Shown here: positions 42,501-51,814 of the stretch, in pieces
How the letters are laid out: each line of letters begins with the position of its first letter
How positions within the stretch are numbered: the stretch's first letter is position 1
NCBI RefSeq assembly: GCF_026236535.1
Contig: NZ_JAHTMW010000008.1
Coordinates: 186,001 to 250,000, forward strand
Direction: 5' to 3'
Length of the DNA stretch: 64,000 nt
Source: Streptomyces sp. SKN60
GTDB lineage: Bacteria > Actinomycetota > Actinomycetes > Streptomycetales > Streptomycetaceae
The notes under the pieces: generated by a model
What the model was told of the DNA's origin: nothing
Databases searched by the model: none
Seen by the model: the letters and a program-made list of their open reading frames with translations, nothing else
Program-made: the position numbers and the translations under genes

Positions 42501-44114
42501 TCAGGCGGCGCCCACGGTCTCGGTCTGCCTCGCCGTCCCGTCCGTCTGCTCCTGACGGTGCTTCGCGACGCGCTTGCGGCCGGGCAGGACGGCGATGACG
42601 ATCAGCGTGCCGGCGGCCATGATGACGCCGCCGATGAGGCTGGTGTGGGCGATGGAGTGGGCGAAGGACTCGTGCACCGCGCCGAGCAGGGCCTGGGCCT
42701 GTTGGGCGCCGCCCTGGGGGTTCAGGGCGACCTGTTCGGCGACCGCGATGCCACCGCCCACCGAGTCCTTGGCGGTGTCCATCGCGGCGGCCGGGAGGTG
42801 GCCGCCGACGAGCTCGGTCAGCTTGTCCTTGTAGGACGTGGCCAGCAGCGAGCCGAGGACGGCGATGCCCAGGGCGCAGCCGAGCTCCAGCGCGGTGTCG
42901 TTGGCACCGCCGCCGACGCCGAGCTCCGATTCGGGGAAGGCGCCCATGATGGTGTCGGTGGCGGGGGACAGGCTCAGGCCGATCGCGAAGCCGAGCAGGA
43001 GCAGGGGCGTCAGGAAGTCTGAGTAGGTCGAGCCCGACTCGATCTGTGTGAGCAGGAGGACGCCTGCCGTTCCGATGGCCATGCCGGTGCCGACCATCAG
43101 CTTCACGCCCAGCTTCGGGGCCAGCTTGCCGGTCACCGCGGCACCGACGAAGACGGCTCCGGCGAGCGGCAGCAGTCGTATGCCGGTCTCCAGCGCGTCG
43201 TAGCCGAGGACGAACTGCAGGAACTGGGTGGAGTAGTAGATCGAGCCGAAGGTTCCGAAGAAGAAGAACAGCACCGCGAGCATCGAGCCGCTGAAGGGGC
43301 GCTCCTTGAACTTCCGCACGTTCAGCATGGGGTTGGGGTGGCGCAGCTCCCAGACGACGAAGGCCGCCAGACTCAGGCCGGCGAGCCCGGCGGCGGTGAT
43401 CGGGCCGGTGCCCCAGCCGAAGTGCGGGCCTTCGATGGTGGCGTAGACGAGGCTGCCGACCGAGACGATCGACAGCAGACCGCCGCCGTAGTCGATGCGG
43501 CCCATGCCCTGCGCCTTGGACGGCGGCACCAGTACCAGCGCCCCGACGACGCCGAGGACGGCGATGGGCACGTTCATGAGGAAGGTGGAGCCCCAGGCGT
43601 GGTCCTGCAGCAGCCAGCCGGCGGCCAGCGGCCCGGCGGCGATGGCGAGGCCGGAGGTGGCGCTCCAGGCCGTGATGGCCTTGGCGCGCTCTGCCCTCGG
43701 GAAGATCGCGACCAGCAGGGAGAGGGTGGCCGGCATGACCACGGCGGCGCCGACGCCCATGATCGCGCGGGCGGTGATCACCAGGCCGGTCTCGTCGACC
43801 AGGCCGCCCATGACCGAACCGGCCGCGAAGATCAGCAGGCCCAGGACCAGCGCGCCGCGGCGGCTGTACTTGTCGCCGATCGCTCCCAGTACCAGCATCA
43901 GCGCCGCGTACGGGACGGTGTAGCCGTCGATGACCCACTGCAGGTCGCTGCTGGAGAGTCCCAGGTCCTGCGTCAGGTCCGGCGCGGCCACGACGAGCGA
44001 CGTGTTGGCCATCACGACGATCAGCAGGCTGAGACAGAGCACGAGCAGGGCCCACCAGCGGCGTGGGTAGGGCTCGGTCATCTTCTCGGCGGGTGTGTTG
44101 GCAAAGAGCGGCAT
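42501..44114 (-). CDS. MFS (DHA2) multidrug efflux transporter
   Basis: 537 residues from ATG 44114, which has GAGGAG upstream; longer in-frame starts would cover the operator region. 14-TM antiporter: IVVMANTSLVVAAPDLTQDL, GAIGDKYSRRGALVLG, RAIMGVGAAVVMPATLSLLV, GGGANDTALELGCALGIAVL, with a long loop near 440-480. Probable drug exporter, regulated through two tandem palindromic boxes about 115-165 bases upstream. Confidence 0.92.
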   Translation of the reverse strand: MPLFANTPAEKMTEPYPRRWWALLVLCLSLLIVVMANTSLVVAAPDLTQDLGLSSSDLQWVIDGYTVPYAALMLVLGAIGDKYSRRGALVLGLLIFAAGSVMGGLVDETGLVITARAIMGVGAAVVMPATLSLLVAIFPRAERAKAITAWSATSGLAIAAGPLAAGWLLQDHAWGSTFLMNVPIAVLGVVGALVLVPPSKAQGMGRIDYGGGLLSIVSVGSLVYATIEGPHFGWGTGPITAAGLAGLSLAAFVVWELRHPNPMLNVRKFKERPFSGSMLAVLFFFFGTFGSIYYSTQFLQFVLGYDALETGIRLLPLAGAVFVGAAVTGKLAPKLGVKLMVGTGMAIGTAGVLLLTQIESGSTYSDFLTPLLLLGFAIGLSLSPATDTIMGAFPESELGVGGGANDTALELGCALGIAVLGSLLATSYKDKLTELVGGHLPAAAMDTAKDSVGGGIAVAEQVALNPQGGAQQAQALLGAVHESFAHSIAHTSLIGGVIMAAGTLIVIAVLPGRKRVAKHRQEQTDGTARQTETVGAA

Positions 44115-44229
44115 CGGGAGCTCCTCGGCGGGGGTGAAGCGGATGCTTCGGTGCGGGGGATCGGTGAGGGGGATCGGTGCGGGCGGGGCCGTCGGGGCCG
44201 TCGGGGCCTGCGAGGCGCGACCGGCAGTT

Positions 44230-44278
44230 AATTGCCCATCCATGTGCAGGTTAGTTAGTTGCTCATAGATGTGCAACT
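44230..44278. promoter_or_regulatory. Two direct copies of a 22-bp operator upstream of the MFS gene
   Basis: 44257-44278 is a near-perfect palindrome, AGTTGC-10-GCAACT, with one internal mismatch. 44230-44251 is a related but degenerate copy (AATTGC-10-GCAGGT) 27 bases away. This MarR/TetR-like arrangement has no obvious matching regulator beside it. Confidence 0.6.
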
Positions 44279-44283
44279 ATTGA

Positions 44284-44862
44284 CGTGCCGGCCCGCTGGA
44301 GGGGTGTCCGCTGGGCCTCCGGGAGTGCGGGAACGCCGGGACCCGGCCCCGAGGGGGCGGCGCCTGATCGTCGTCGCCGCTTCTATGGCGGCATTGCTGA
44401 CCGGTGGCGTCGCGGTCGACCGGATCGCGGCGGCCCGTGCTTGACGGCCTGAAGGCCTCCGGATGTGCCGACAAGGCTCACGCCGGCCGTGTCGGGGCGA
44501 CCGCGTTCCTCTCGTACGGTGATGTGTCGGGCGCGCTCGGCGTGCGGGTGTCACCGGGTGGCGAGCCGGGGCGGATCAGTGCGACGGCCGTTCTGCCGGT
44601 CGCCGGCGACGTCACCGTGAGTGCGGCCGTCTCGGCGGCGACGGGCGACCGCATCGCCTTCACGGACGTCCGCACCGTCCGGGGCGAGCTGCTTCCTCCG
44701 CCGAAAACCCTGCTGGACAGGGCCCTGGAAGATCCCATCCCGCTGGAGAACGTCCCCGAGGGGCTGCACTTGCGGTCCGTCACCATCACGCGGGACGGAA
44801 TCGATGCCGCCTTCATCGGCCGTTCGGTCGCCTTTCGGCGAGGTTCGTCCGCCGCCGGGTAG
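44284..44862 (+). pseudogene. LmeA (DUF2993)-like lipid-binding protein, truncated and frameshifted
   Basis: The first part encodes the N-terminal membrane anchor (RRLIVVAASMAALLTGGVAV, then DRIAAARA and a stop at 44443). The second part, in another frame, is the C-terminal half (LSYGDVSGALGVRVSPGGEP, then SATAVLPVAGDVTVSA, and VPEGLHLRSVTITRDGIDAA). The middle of the usual 200-plus residue domain is absent. Intact members are periplasmic phospholipid-binding proteins. Confidence 0.7.
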
Positions 44863-44873
44863 GAGTGGTCGTC

Positions 44874-45509
44874 TCAGGCGGGGCCGGGGAGGGGGCGCCG
44901 GGCCACCTCGTGGGCGTCGTCCGGTGGTACGCCCAGCATGCGCAGGACCATCTCGGCCAGGTTCGCCGCGGCCTCGTCACCGTCCAGGTCGGGGCGCGCG
45001 AACCTCAGCTCCACCAGGGACAGCAGGGTGCCGCCCAGTGCGGACAGGGCCACGGTCGGGTCGACCACGGTGAAGCGGCCGGAGGCCGTGCCGACCTCGA
45101 TGTCACGCAGCGCCCGCCGGGCCAGGCCGTTGTCCGAGTGGATGTGACCGAGGCCCCGGCGGCGCAGGACCTGCATCAGTTCGGGGTGGGAGTCGGCCAT
45201 GCGTGCGCTGAGGCGGAAGCCCGCCGCGACGAGCTCCGCGGGGTCGTCGATCTCCGCCAGGCGCTGGTCGAAGTTCCGGCCGTACTCCTCCAGGGCGTCC
45301 ACCACCGCCGCCTCGAACAGCTCGGCCTTCGACTCGAAGTGGTTGTAGAAGGAGCCGAAGCCCACGTCGGCGCGCTCGGCGATCGCCTGGATGCTGATGC
45401 CGGTGTCCCCGCTGTCGGCGAGTATCTGCCGGGCGGCGCGAACGAGCGCGCTACGGGTCTCGGCGCGACGTCGCTCGAATCGGTTGCTGGGCGGGGCTGA
45501 CGTAGGCAT
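44874..45509 (-). CDS. TetR family transcriptional regulator of the aromatic operon
   Basis: 211 residues. Helix-turn-helix at about residues 15-65 (ETRSALVRAARQILADSGDT, IAERADVGFGSFYNHFESKA). Divergent from the aromatic degradation operon with a 135-base gap containing two TGATGA/TCAT boxes, so it most likely represses that operon until an aromatic acid or CoA ester appears. Confidence 0.9.
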   Translation of the reverse strand: MPTSAPPSNRFERRRAETRSALVRAARQILADSGDTGISIQAIAERADVGFGSFYNHFESKAELFEAAVVDALEEYGRNFDQRLAEIDDPAELVAAGFRLSARMADSHPELMQVLRRRGLGHIHSDNGLARRALRDIEVGTASGRFTVVDPTVALSALGGTLLSLVELRFARPDLDGDEAAANLAEMVLRMLGVPPDDAHEVARRPLPGPA

Positions 45510-45549
45510 GCGCCAAGTCTAACCGCGCAGACGATGACGACTGCAGTTC

Positions 45550-45618
45550 TGATGAATCCATCATTTCCCGCCGGGAACGCCTTGACGACGGAACTGTCAA
45601 AGTTGATGATTTCCTCAT
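45550..45618. promoter_or_regulatory. Two candidate TetR boxes in the aromatic-operon promoter
   Basis: TGATGAATCCATCAT (45550-45564) is a near palindrome; TGATGATTTCCTCAT (45604-45618) matches it at 12 of 15 positions. They bracket the likely promoter in an AT-rich stretch, one 41 bases before the regulator, the other 26 bases before the dioxygenase start. Confidence 0.6.
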
Positions 45619-45644
45619 TACGGCAATGTTGCTCGGAGGGCACC

Positions 45645-46790
45645 ATGTCTGAGACCCGCGTCCACGGGGCCGATGCCAAGACGGCCCACCAGGACCTGCA
45701 CAGCGAACGGGGAGCCCTGCGGGGCGAGCATCCCGGCCGCTCCCGGAATCCCGTGATCAAGGTCGCGGACCTGGCCTGGCTGGAGTTCGAGAAGCCCGAC
45801 CTGGGGCAGGCCGAGGTCTTCGCCCGGGACTTCGGCTTCCAGGTCGCCGCGCGCACCGCGAGTGAGCTGTGGCTGCGCGGCACGTTCGCCGGCTCGCCGT
45901 GCATGGTGATCCGGCGCGGGCGTGCGTCCCGCTTCATCGGCCCGGCGTTCCGCGCGGCGGAGCGTCCCGATCTGGACCGGCTGGCGCGGGCCACCGGGTC
46001 CGACGTGCGTGACGCGGACGTGCCCGGCGGCGGAAAGGCGGTCGACCTGCTCGATCCGTCCGGCTTCCCGGTGCGGGTGGTGCACTGCGGCGAGCAGCTG
46101 CCGGCCCTGCCCGAGCAGCGGCCGCTGCTGCTCAACTTCGGCACGGATCACCGTCGTACCAACGCCACGCAGCGCCCGCCGCGCGAGCCGTCCCGGATCC
46201 AGCGGCTGGGCCATGTCGTCCTGGAGACCCGTGTGTTCGGCCGGGCCCTGGACTGGTACCTGGACACGCTGGGGATGATCGTGTCCGACTTCCTCTTCCT
46301 GGACGGGCAGCGCGACCGCGGCCCGACCATGGCGTTCATCCGCTGCGACCTCGGCAGCGTGCCGGCCGACCATCACACGCTGGCCATGCACCTGGGGCCG
46401 GGGACCGGCTATGTCCACTCCGCCTACCAGGTCACCGACCTGGACGCGATCGCCGTCGGCGGCGAATACCTCAAAGAGCGCGGATACCAGCGCAGCTGGG
46501 GCGTCGGCCGGCACATCCAGGGCAGCCAGCTCTTCGACTACTGGCGTGACCCCGACCGCTTCATGCTGGAGCACTTCGCCGACGGCGACCTGTTCTCCCG
46601 CGACGTCGAGCCCGGGTGGGCGCCCATGTCGACCAGCGGTCTTGCCCAGTGGGGTCCACCGGCCACGCGCGACTTCCTCGGCGCGAGTCCCTCCCCGCAA
46701 CGGGTCCGCGACGTCATCCAGGCCCTGCGCGGCGACAACGAGATGGACCCGGCGCGTCTGCTGGGCCTGCTCAGAGCCGCCAAGTCCTGA
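45645..46790 (+). CDS. Type I extradiol ring-cleavage dioxygenase (VOC family)
   Basis: 381 residues: two VOC modules, the second catalytic. Fe ligands H190 (RLGHVVLE), H258 (TGYVHSAYQV) and E309 (DRFMLEHFADGD) fit the 2-His-1-carboxylate site of extradiol dioxygenases. It should open a catechol ring next to a hydroxyl (meta cleavage). An N-terminal extension of 35 residues and a C-terminal tail make it longer than BphC (about 300). First gene of a five-gene operon; the start has GGAGGG upstream. Substrate likely the catechol made by the MhpA-like hydroxylase three genes on. Confidence 0.9.
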   Translation: MSETRVHGADAKTAHQDLHSERGALRGEHPGRSRNPVIKVADLAWLEFEKPDLGQAEVFARDFGFQVAARTASELWLRGTFAGSPCMVIRRGRASRFIGPAFRAAERPDLDRLARATGSDVRDADVPGGGKAVDLLDPSGFPVRVVHCGEQLPALPEQRPLLLNFGTDHRRTNATQRPPREPSRIQRLGHVVLETRVFGRALDWYLDTLGMIVSDFLFLDGQRDRGPTMAFIRCDLGSVPADHHTLAMHLGPGTGYVHSAYQVTDLDAIAVGGEYLKERGYQRSWGVGRHIQGSQLFDYWRDPDRFMLEHFADGDLFSRDVEPGWAPMSTSGLAQWGPPATRDFLGASPSPQRVRDVIQALRGDNEMDPARLLGLLRAAKS

Positions 46791-46819
46791 ACCCTCAATC
46801 CCCTCACGAAGGTACTGAC

Positions 46820-47797
46820 ATGAGCACCAACGTCCTGCGCACCGCCGACGGATGGTGGGTCGTCCATCCCCAAGCTCTCGACTCCGCTCGAGCAGGGGAG
46901 ACCCCAATCCACCGGGCCATCCCTGTCGACACCAAGGCCACCACCACCGCCGAGCTGATCGCCGACCGTGACGCCGTACGGGAGGCGGCACGCTCGACCG
47001 AGGCGGGCACGCCCGTTGCCGACCTGGCCGTCCTCTCGCCGGTCACCACCCCCTGCCGGGTGGTCGCCCAGATGGTCAACTACCGGAGCCACGCCCGTGA
47101 TTCGGGCTTCACGGGCGACATCCCGCCCGCCTTCTTCCGCAAGGCGTCCGGCTCGGTCAGCGGACCCGGCGACACCGTCGTACGGCCCTCGCACGTGAAG
47201 TTCCTCGACTACGAGGTCGAACTCGGGCTCGTCATGGGCGCCACCCTGCCCATCGGCACCACGGTCGACGAGCGGGACCTGCCGTCGTACGTCGCCGGGC
47301 TCGTCGTCACCAACGACGTCAGCGCGCGCGACATCCAGCTGACCAGGACGCAGTTCTACGAGAGCAAGTCCTACCCGACCTTCACACCCACCGGCCCGTA
47401 CCTCGCCCTGCTGGAGCCGGAGGACTTCGCCCATCTCCTCGACCTCAGGCTGAAGCTGTCCGTCAACGGCGAGCTGCGCCAGGACCGCACCCTCGCCGAC
47501 ATGATCGTCCGCCCGGCGCAGGCCCTCACCCTGCTGGCCCGTTTCCAGACCCTCGACCCTGGCGACCTGCTGCTGACCGGCACGCCCGGCGGCACGGCCC
47601 TCAAGGCCCCGCCGAAGCCGGTCGAGAAGATCGGCGCGCTGCTGCCGCCCGCCATGAAGTGGAAGGCGTTCTTCAAGTCCCAGGCGAAGAACCCGCACTA
47701 CCTGCACGCGGGAGACGTGATCACAGCGACGATCGCGACCCCGGACGGCCGGATCGACCTCGGCGAGCAGCGAACCTCCGTCACGGACGCGAAGTAG
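46820..47797 (+). CDS. Fumarylacetoacetate hydrolase (FAH) family protein
   Basis: 325 residues. The metal-binding FAH core is present: KFLDYEVELGLVMG (two Glu ligands), VVTNDVSARDIQ (Asp), GTPGGTA at the end. Family members hydrolyse or decarboxylate acylpyruvates and 1,3-diketo acids, including meta-cleavage products. With an acetoacetate-CoA ligase in the same operon, C-C hydrolysis releasing acetoacetate or a homologue is the most economical reading. 29 bases after the dioxygenase. Confidence 0.88.
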   Translation: MSTNVLRTADGWWVVHPQALDSARAGETPIHRAIPVDTKATTTAELIADRDAVREAARSTEAGTPVADLAVLSPVTTPCRVVAQMVNYRSHARDSGFTGDIPPAFFRKASGSVSGPGDTVVRPSHVKFLDYEVELGLVMGATLPIGTTVDERDLPSYVAGLVVTNDVSARDIQLTRTQFYESKSYPTFTPTGPYLALLEPEDFAHLLDLRLKLSVNGELRQDRTLADMIVRPAQALTLLARFQTLDPGDLLLTGTPGGTALKAPPKPVEKIGALLPPAMKWKAFFKSQAKNPHYLHAGDVITATIATPDGRIDLGEQRTSVTDAK

Positions 47798-47806
47798 GGA
47801 CCTGAG

Positions 47807-49384
47807 GTGAGCCGCACCGAACAGCAGGTACCCGTGGTGATCATCGGCGCGGGACCGGTGGGCGTGACCGCCGCCCTTCTCCTCGCCCGGCGCGGAGTGC
47901 GCGCCGTCGTCCTGGAACGCCACCGGGACGTCTACCCGCTCCCGCGCGCCGTCGCCACCGACGACGAGGTCCGCAGGATCCTCCAGGCCGCGGGCGTGGG
48001 GGAGGAGTTCGCCGCGATCGCCCGCCCGGCGAACGGGCTGCGGCTGCTGGACGCCCGGCACCGGGTGATGGCCGAGTTCCGCCGTACCGAGCACGGCCGT
48101 CACGGTTACCCGCAGACCAGCATGTTCGACCAGCCCGAGCTGGAACGACTGCTGCGCGACGCCCTCGACCGGAACCCGCGGTGCGAACTGCGCGGCGGCG
48201 TGGAGGTCACCGGTGTCGCCCCGGACACCGCCGGCCCCGTGCGCGTGACCTACCGCGACGACGACGGCGAGCACGAGCTGTGGGCCGAGGCGGTCCTCGG
48301 CTGCGACGGGGCGAACAGCCTCACCCGCGACGCCATCGGCGCCGTATGGGAGGACCTGCGCTTCGAGGAACGCTGGACCGTCGTCGACGTCCGCACGAAC
48401 GCCGACGTCCGCTGCTGGGAAGGCGTCGACCAGGTCTGCGACCCACACCGCCCGGCGACCTTCATGCGCGTCGGCGAGGACCGCTACCGCTGGGAGTTCC
48501 GCCTCCGGGACGGCGACGAGCCGGTCCGCGAGCTGGTCGCCCCATGGCTGCCACCCTCCTACGACGGGGACTTCGAGGTCGTCCGCGAGACCCAGTACAC
48601 CTTCCGGGCGCGCATCGCCGACCGGTGGCGCAGCGGACGGGTCTTCCTCCTCGGCGACGCCGCCCACCTCACCCCGCCGTTCATCGGACAGGGGCTGTGC
48701 GCGGGACTGCGGGACGCCTACAACCTCACCTGGAAGCTCGCCCGCGTCCTGGGGCAGGGCGGCGACGAGCGGCTCCTGGAGACGTACGAGAGCGAACGCA
48801 AGCCGCACGCCCGCCACGTCATACGGCTCGCGGTCGCGATGGGCTGGGCCATGACCGGCGGCCAGGACAGCGCCGCGGCACTGCGCCGCAGATTCCTGGC
48901 CGCGGCCTGCCGCATACCCGGCCTGACGGAGCTGGCCGGCCGCGACCTCAGCCCGCCCCTGACCGCCGGACCCCTCGTCCGACGCCGCAACCGCAGGGGC
49001 CTCGCGGGCACCCACTGCCCGCAACCATGGATGACCACCGGCGGACGGCGGACCCGCCTCGACGAGTTGCTCGGTGACTCCTTCACCATCCTGACCGCCA
49101 CCGAACCCTGGCCCGCACTGAACGCCCTCGCCCACGCGCTCGGCGCCCGGACGATCCCTGTCACCGGCCTCGGCGACGACGGCACCCTCGCTGCCTGGCT
49201 GCGCGGTGGCCGGGCGGATGCCGTACTGCTGCGCCCCGACCGCGTCGTCGCGGACGTCGTGCCGGCCGGGGGCGCGGACTTCACGGACACCGCCGCCTGG
49301 GCGTCGCTCCTGCACACCACGCGCAGCCCCGACCCTTCCCCACGGACCATCGAGAAAAGCCTGCTGAGGAGCTCCACACGATGA
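47807..49384 (+). CDS. MhpA-like FAD aromatic hydroxylase
   Basis: 525 residues from GTG. FAD motif VVIIGAGPVGVTAALLLARRG near residues 10-30, CDGANSLTRDAIGA near 166, and LLGDAAHLTPPFIGQGLCAGLRDAYN near 282, which is the MhpA signature (3-(3-hydroxyphenyl)propionate 2-monooxygenase). It would hydroxylate a phenolic acid to a catechol, feeding the extradiol dioxygenase. The C-terminal thioredoxin-like domain of the family is present (about residues 400-525). Its stop overlaps the next start by 4 bases. Confidence 0.9.
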   Translation: MSRTEQQVPVVIIGAGPVGVTAALLLARRGVRAVVLERHRDVYPLPRAVATDDEVRRILQAAGVGEEFAAIARPANGLRLLDARHRVMAEFRRTEHGRHGYPQTSMFDQPELERLLRDALDRNPRCELRGGVEVTGVAPDTAGPVRVTYRDDDGEHELWAEAVLGCDGANSLTRDAIGAVWEDLRFEERWTVVDVRTNADVRCWEGVDQVCDPHRPATFMRVGEDRYRWEFRLRDGDEPVRELVAPWLPPSYDGDFEVVRETQYTFRARIADRWRSGRVFLLGDAAHLTPPFIGQGLCAGLRDAYNLTWKLARVLGQGGDERLLETYESERKPHARHVIRLAVAMGWAMTGGQDSAAALRRRFLAAACRIPGLTELAGRDLSPPLTAGPLVRRRNRRGLAGTHCPQPWMTTGGRRTRLDELLGDSFTILTATEPWPALNALAHALGARTIPVTGLGDDGTLAAWLRGGRADAVLLRPDRVVADVVPAGGADFTDTAAWASLLHTTRSPDPSPRTIEKSLLRSSTR

Positions 49385-51348
49385 CCAGGCCGGACCCCTT
49401 CACGACCCCTGACCCCAAGGCCGTCGCGAACAGCCGCATCATGGACTTCGCCCGCCACACCGGAAGGGACGGCACCGACTACACCGCCCTGCACCGCTGG
49501 TCGGTCACCGACCTGGAAGGCTTCTGGGGCGCGGTGTGGGAGTACTTCGACATCGACTCCGACACCCCGTACGAGCAGGTGCTGGCCGAGGAGCGGATGC
49601 CCGATGCCCGCTGGTTCACCGGATCGACCCTCAACTACGCCCACCACGCCCTGCGTAACCTCGCCGCCGACGACGTGGCGATCATCGCCCTCGACGAGAC
49701 CGGCTCCTGCTACGAGGTGACCGGGGGCCGCCTGCGCGCCCAGGTCGCCTCGGTGGCCGCGACCCTGCGCGAGCTGGGTGTGGGCCAGGGCGACCGGGTC
49801 GTCGGCTATCTGCCCAACACCCCTCACGCGATCGTCGCGTTCCTCGCCGCCGCGAGCCTGGGCGCCGTGTGGTCGGTCTGCGGGCAGGACTACGCGCCCC
49901 AGGCGGCCGCCGACCGCTTCGCCCAGCTCGAACCCACCGTCCTGATCGCCGCCGACGGCTACCTCTTCAACGGCACCACCCACGACCGCCGCGAGGCCGC
50001 CGGTGAGCTGGCCGCGCACCTCCCGACGTTGAAGGCGACGCTGCTGGTGGACCACGTGGGCCTGCCGTGGCCTTCGCGAGCGTTCCCGTCGCCGGTGGTG
50101 CCGTGGGAGGACGCGTCCACCCGCACTGAGGAACTCACGTGTACGCCGGTGCCGTTCGACCACCCTCTGTGGGTCGTGTTCTCCTCCGGCACCACCGGTC
50201 TGCCCAAGGGCATCGTCCACGGTCACGGCGGCGTCCTGCTGGAGCACCTGAAGACCCTCGGCCTGCACTCCGACCTCGGACCCGGCGACCGTCTGCTCTG
50301 GTACACCACGACCCACTGGATGATGTGGAACCTGGTCGCTTCCACTCTGCTGACCGGCGCCACGACCTGTACGTACGACGGCAGCCCCGCACCTTTCGCC
50401 CGGCTCGACGTCCTGTGGGAGCTCGCCGCGCGCCACCGGGTGACCGTCTTCGGCACCAGCCCCCAGTACCTGCTGGGCATGGCCAAGTACGGCATCGACC
50501 CGTCCGGGCACGACCTGTCGTCGATCCGTGTGGTCGGCTGCACCGGCTCCGCCCTGCCGGCCTCCGCCTACCCCTGGGTCCGCGACCACGTCGGCGACCA
50601 TGTCCTGCTCGCGTCCATCAGCGGCGGCACGGACGTGGTGTCCGGCTTCGCGGGCAGCGCGCCCAACACGCCGGTCTGGGCGGGGGAGTTGTCCGCGCCG
50701 CACCTGGGCGTGGCATTGGCCGCGTACGACGGCGAGGGCTTCCCGGTGGTGGACCAGGTGGGCGAGCTGGTCGTCACCCGCCCGATGCCGTCGATGCCGC
50801 TGTACTTCTGGAACGACCCCGACGGCACCCGCTACCGCGACGCGTACTTCTCCTCCTACCCCGGCGTCTGGCGGCACGGCGACTGGATCACGGTCACCGG
50901 TCACGGCTCGGTGATCGTCCACGGGCGCTCCGACAGCACCCTGAACCGCAACGGCGTACGCCTGGGCAGCGCCGACATCCACGACGTCGTCGAACGCCTC
51001 CCCGAGATCACCGAGGCCCTCGTCATCGGAGCGGAGGAACCCGACGGCGGCTACTGGATGCCCCTGTTCGTGGTCCTCGCCGCCGGGGTGACCCTGGATG
51101 ACGCCCTCCGCGAGAAGATCAAGGAAGCGATCCGTACCGGCGCCTCACCCCGCCACGTCCCCGACGAGATCATCGAGGTGCCGGGCATCCCGCACACCCG
51201 CACCGGCAAGAAACTCGAAGTCCCCGTCAAGCGCCTCCTTCAGGGCGCTCCGGTCGAGCAGGTCGTCAACCCGGCAGCCGTGGACGCCCCCGACCTGATC
51301 GACCACTTCGCCCGCCTGAGCACCGAACGCCGGAGGCGGCCGGCGTGA
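49381..51348 (+). CDS. Acetoacetate-CoA ligase
   Basis: 655 residues; ANL superfamily, acetoacetyl-CoA synthetase branch judged by length and by ARWFTGSTLNYAHHAL, VFSSGTTGLPKGIVHGHGGV, TTHWMMWNLV, GTSPQYL and ISGGTDVVSGF. The catalytic lysine is in HTRTGKKLEVPVKR near the end. Uses ATP and CoA. Its position in a meta-cleavage operon suggests it activates the beta-keto acid released by the FAH-family hydrolase. Propionyl- or other acyl-CoA synthesis is a less likely alternative. Confidence 0.9.
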   Translation: MTRPDPFTTPDPKAVANSRIMDFARHTGRDGTDYTALHRWSVTDLEGFWGAVWEYFDIDSDTPYEQVLAEERMPDARWFTGSTLNYAHHALRNLAADDVAIIALDETGSCYEVTGGRLRAQVASVAATLRELGVGQGDRVVGYLPNTPHAIVAFLAAASLGAVWSVCGQDYAPQAAADRFAQLEPTVLIAADGYLFNGTTHDRREAAGELAAHLPTLKATLLVDHVGLPWPSRAFPSPVVPWEDASTRTEELTCTPVPFDHPLWVVFSSGTTGLPKGIVHGHGGVLLEHLKTLGLHSDLGPGDRLLWYTTTHWMMWNLVASTLLTGATTCTYDGSPAPFARLDVLWELAARHRVTVFGTSPQYLLGMAKYGIDPSGHDLSSIRVVGCTGSALPASAYPWVRDHVGDHVLLASISGGTDVVSGFAGSAPNTPVWAGELSAPHLGVALAAYDGEGFPVVDQVGELVVTRPMPSMPLYFWNDPDGTRYRDAYFSSYPGVWRHGDWITVTGHGSVIVHGRSDSTLNRNGVRLGSADIHDVVERLPEITEALVIGAEEPDGGYWMPLFVVLAAGVTLDDALREKIKEAIRTGASPRHVPDEIIEVPGIPHTRTGKKLEVPVKRLLQGAPVEQVVNPAAVDAPDLIDHFARLSTERRRRPA

Positions 51349-51698
51349 CCACCGCACAGATCACCCTCGCCGTCGCGCTGTCCCTCGTCTTCCTCCCGCT
51401 GGGACTGGGGAAGATCGCCGCGGTGCCGTTCATGCGGCAGGCGGCAGCGCACCTCGGCATGTCACCGGGCCTCTACCGCGTCGTCGGCGCCCTGGAGGCG
51501 GCCGGAGCCGTCGGACTGCTCCTCGGACCGGCCTCCGCCCCGCTCGGGGTGGCCGCCGGCATCGGGCTGGCGCTTCTGATGACCGCGGCCGCGGTTGTCC
51601 ACCTGCGCCACGGCGACCCGCCCGTGCGGGCCCTACCGGCCGCCGTGCTTGCCCTGACGGCGGTGGCGTACGCCGGGGCGACGGTCGCAGCCGGCTGA
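51345..51698 (+). CDS. DoxX-like small membrane protein
   Basis: 117 residues with four hydrophobic helices (ITLAVALSLVFLPLGLGKIA, LYRVVGALEAAGAVGLLLGP, and two more), the DoxX-like layout. GTGA overlaps the ligase stop, so it is translationally coupled. DoxX proteins associate with oxidoreductases, but their role in aromatic operons is not defined. Last gene of the operon. Confidence 0.82.
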   Translation: MTTAQITLAVALSLVFLPLGLGKIAAVPFMRQAAAHLGMSPGLYRVVGALEAAGAVGLLLGPASAPLGVAAGIGLALLMTAAAVVHLRHGDPPVRALPAAVLALTAVAYAGATVAAG

Positions 51699-51765
51699 CA
51701 TCCGAAATGTGCGCCGTCACGACGCATGAGGTGGTCGATCCGGAGGGCCCGCGTCACGCCACGGT

Positions 51766-51814
51766 TGCCGACCCGCTCACGGATCGCTTGCAGTGCGCCG
51801 GCCGTGAGGGAGAC
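51766..51814 (-). pseudogene. 49-bp fragment of a vapB-like antitoxin gene
   Basis: These bases match 4752-4800, inside the intact vapB gene, at about 45 of 49 positions (both contain CCGACCCGCTCACGGATCGC and GCCGGCCGTGAGGGAGAC). The rest of the antitoxin and all of the toxin are missing. The fragment joins directly, with no spacer, to the repeat at 51815. Confidence 0.8.
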
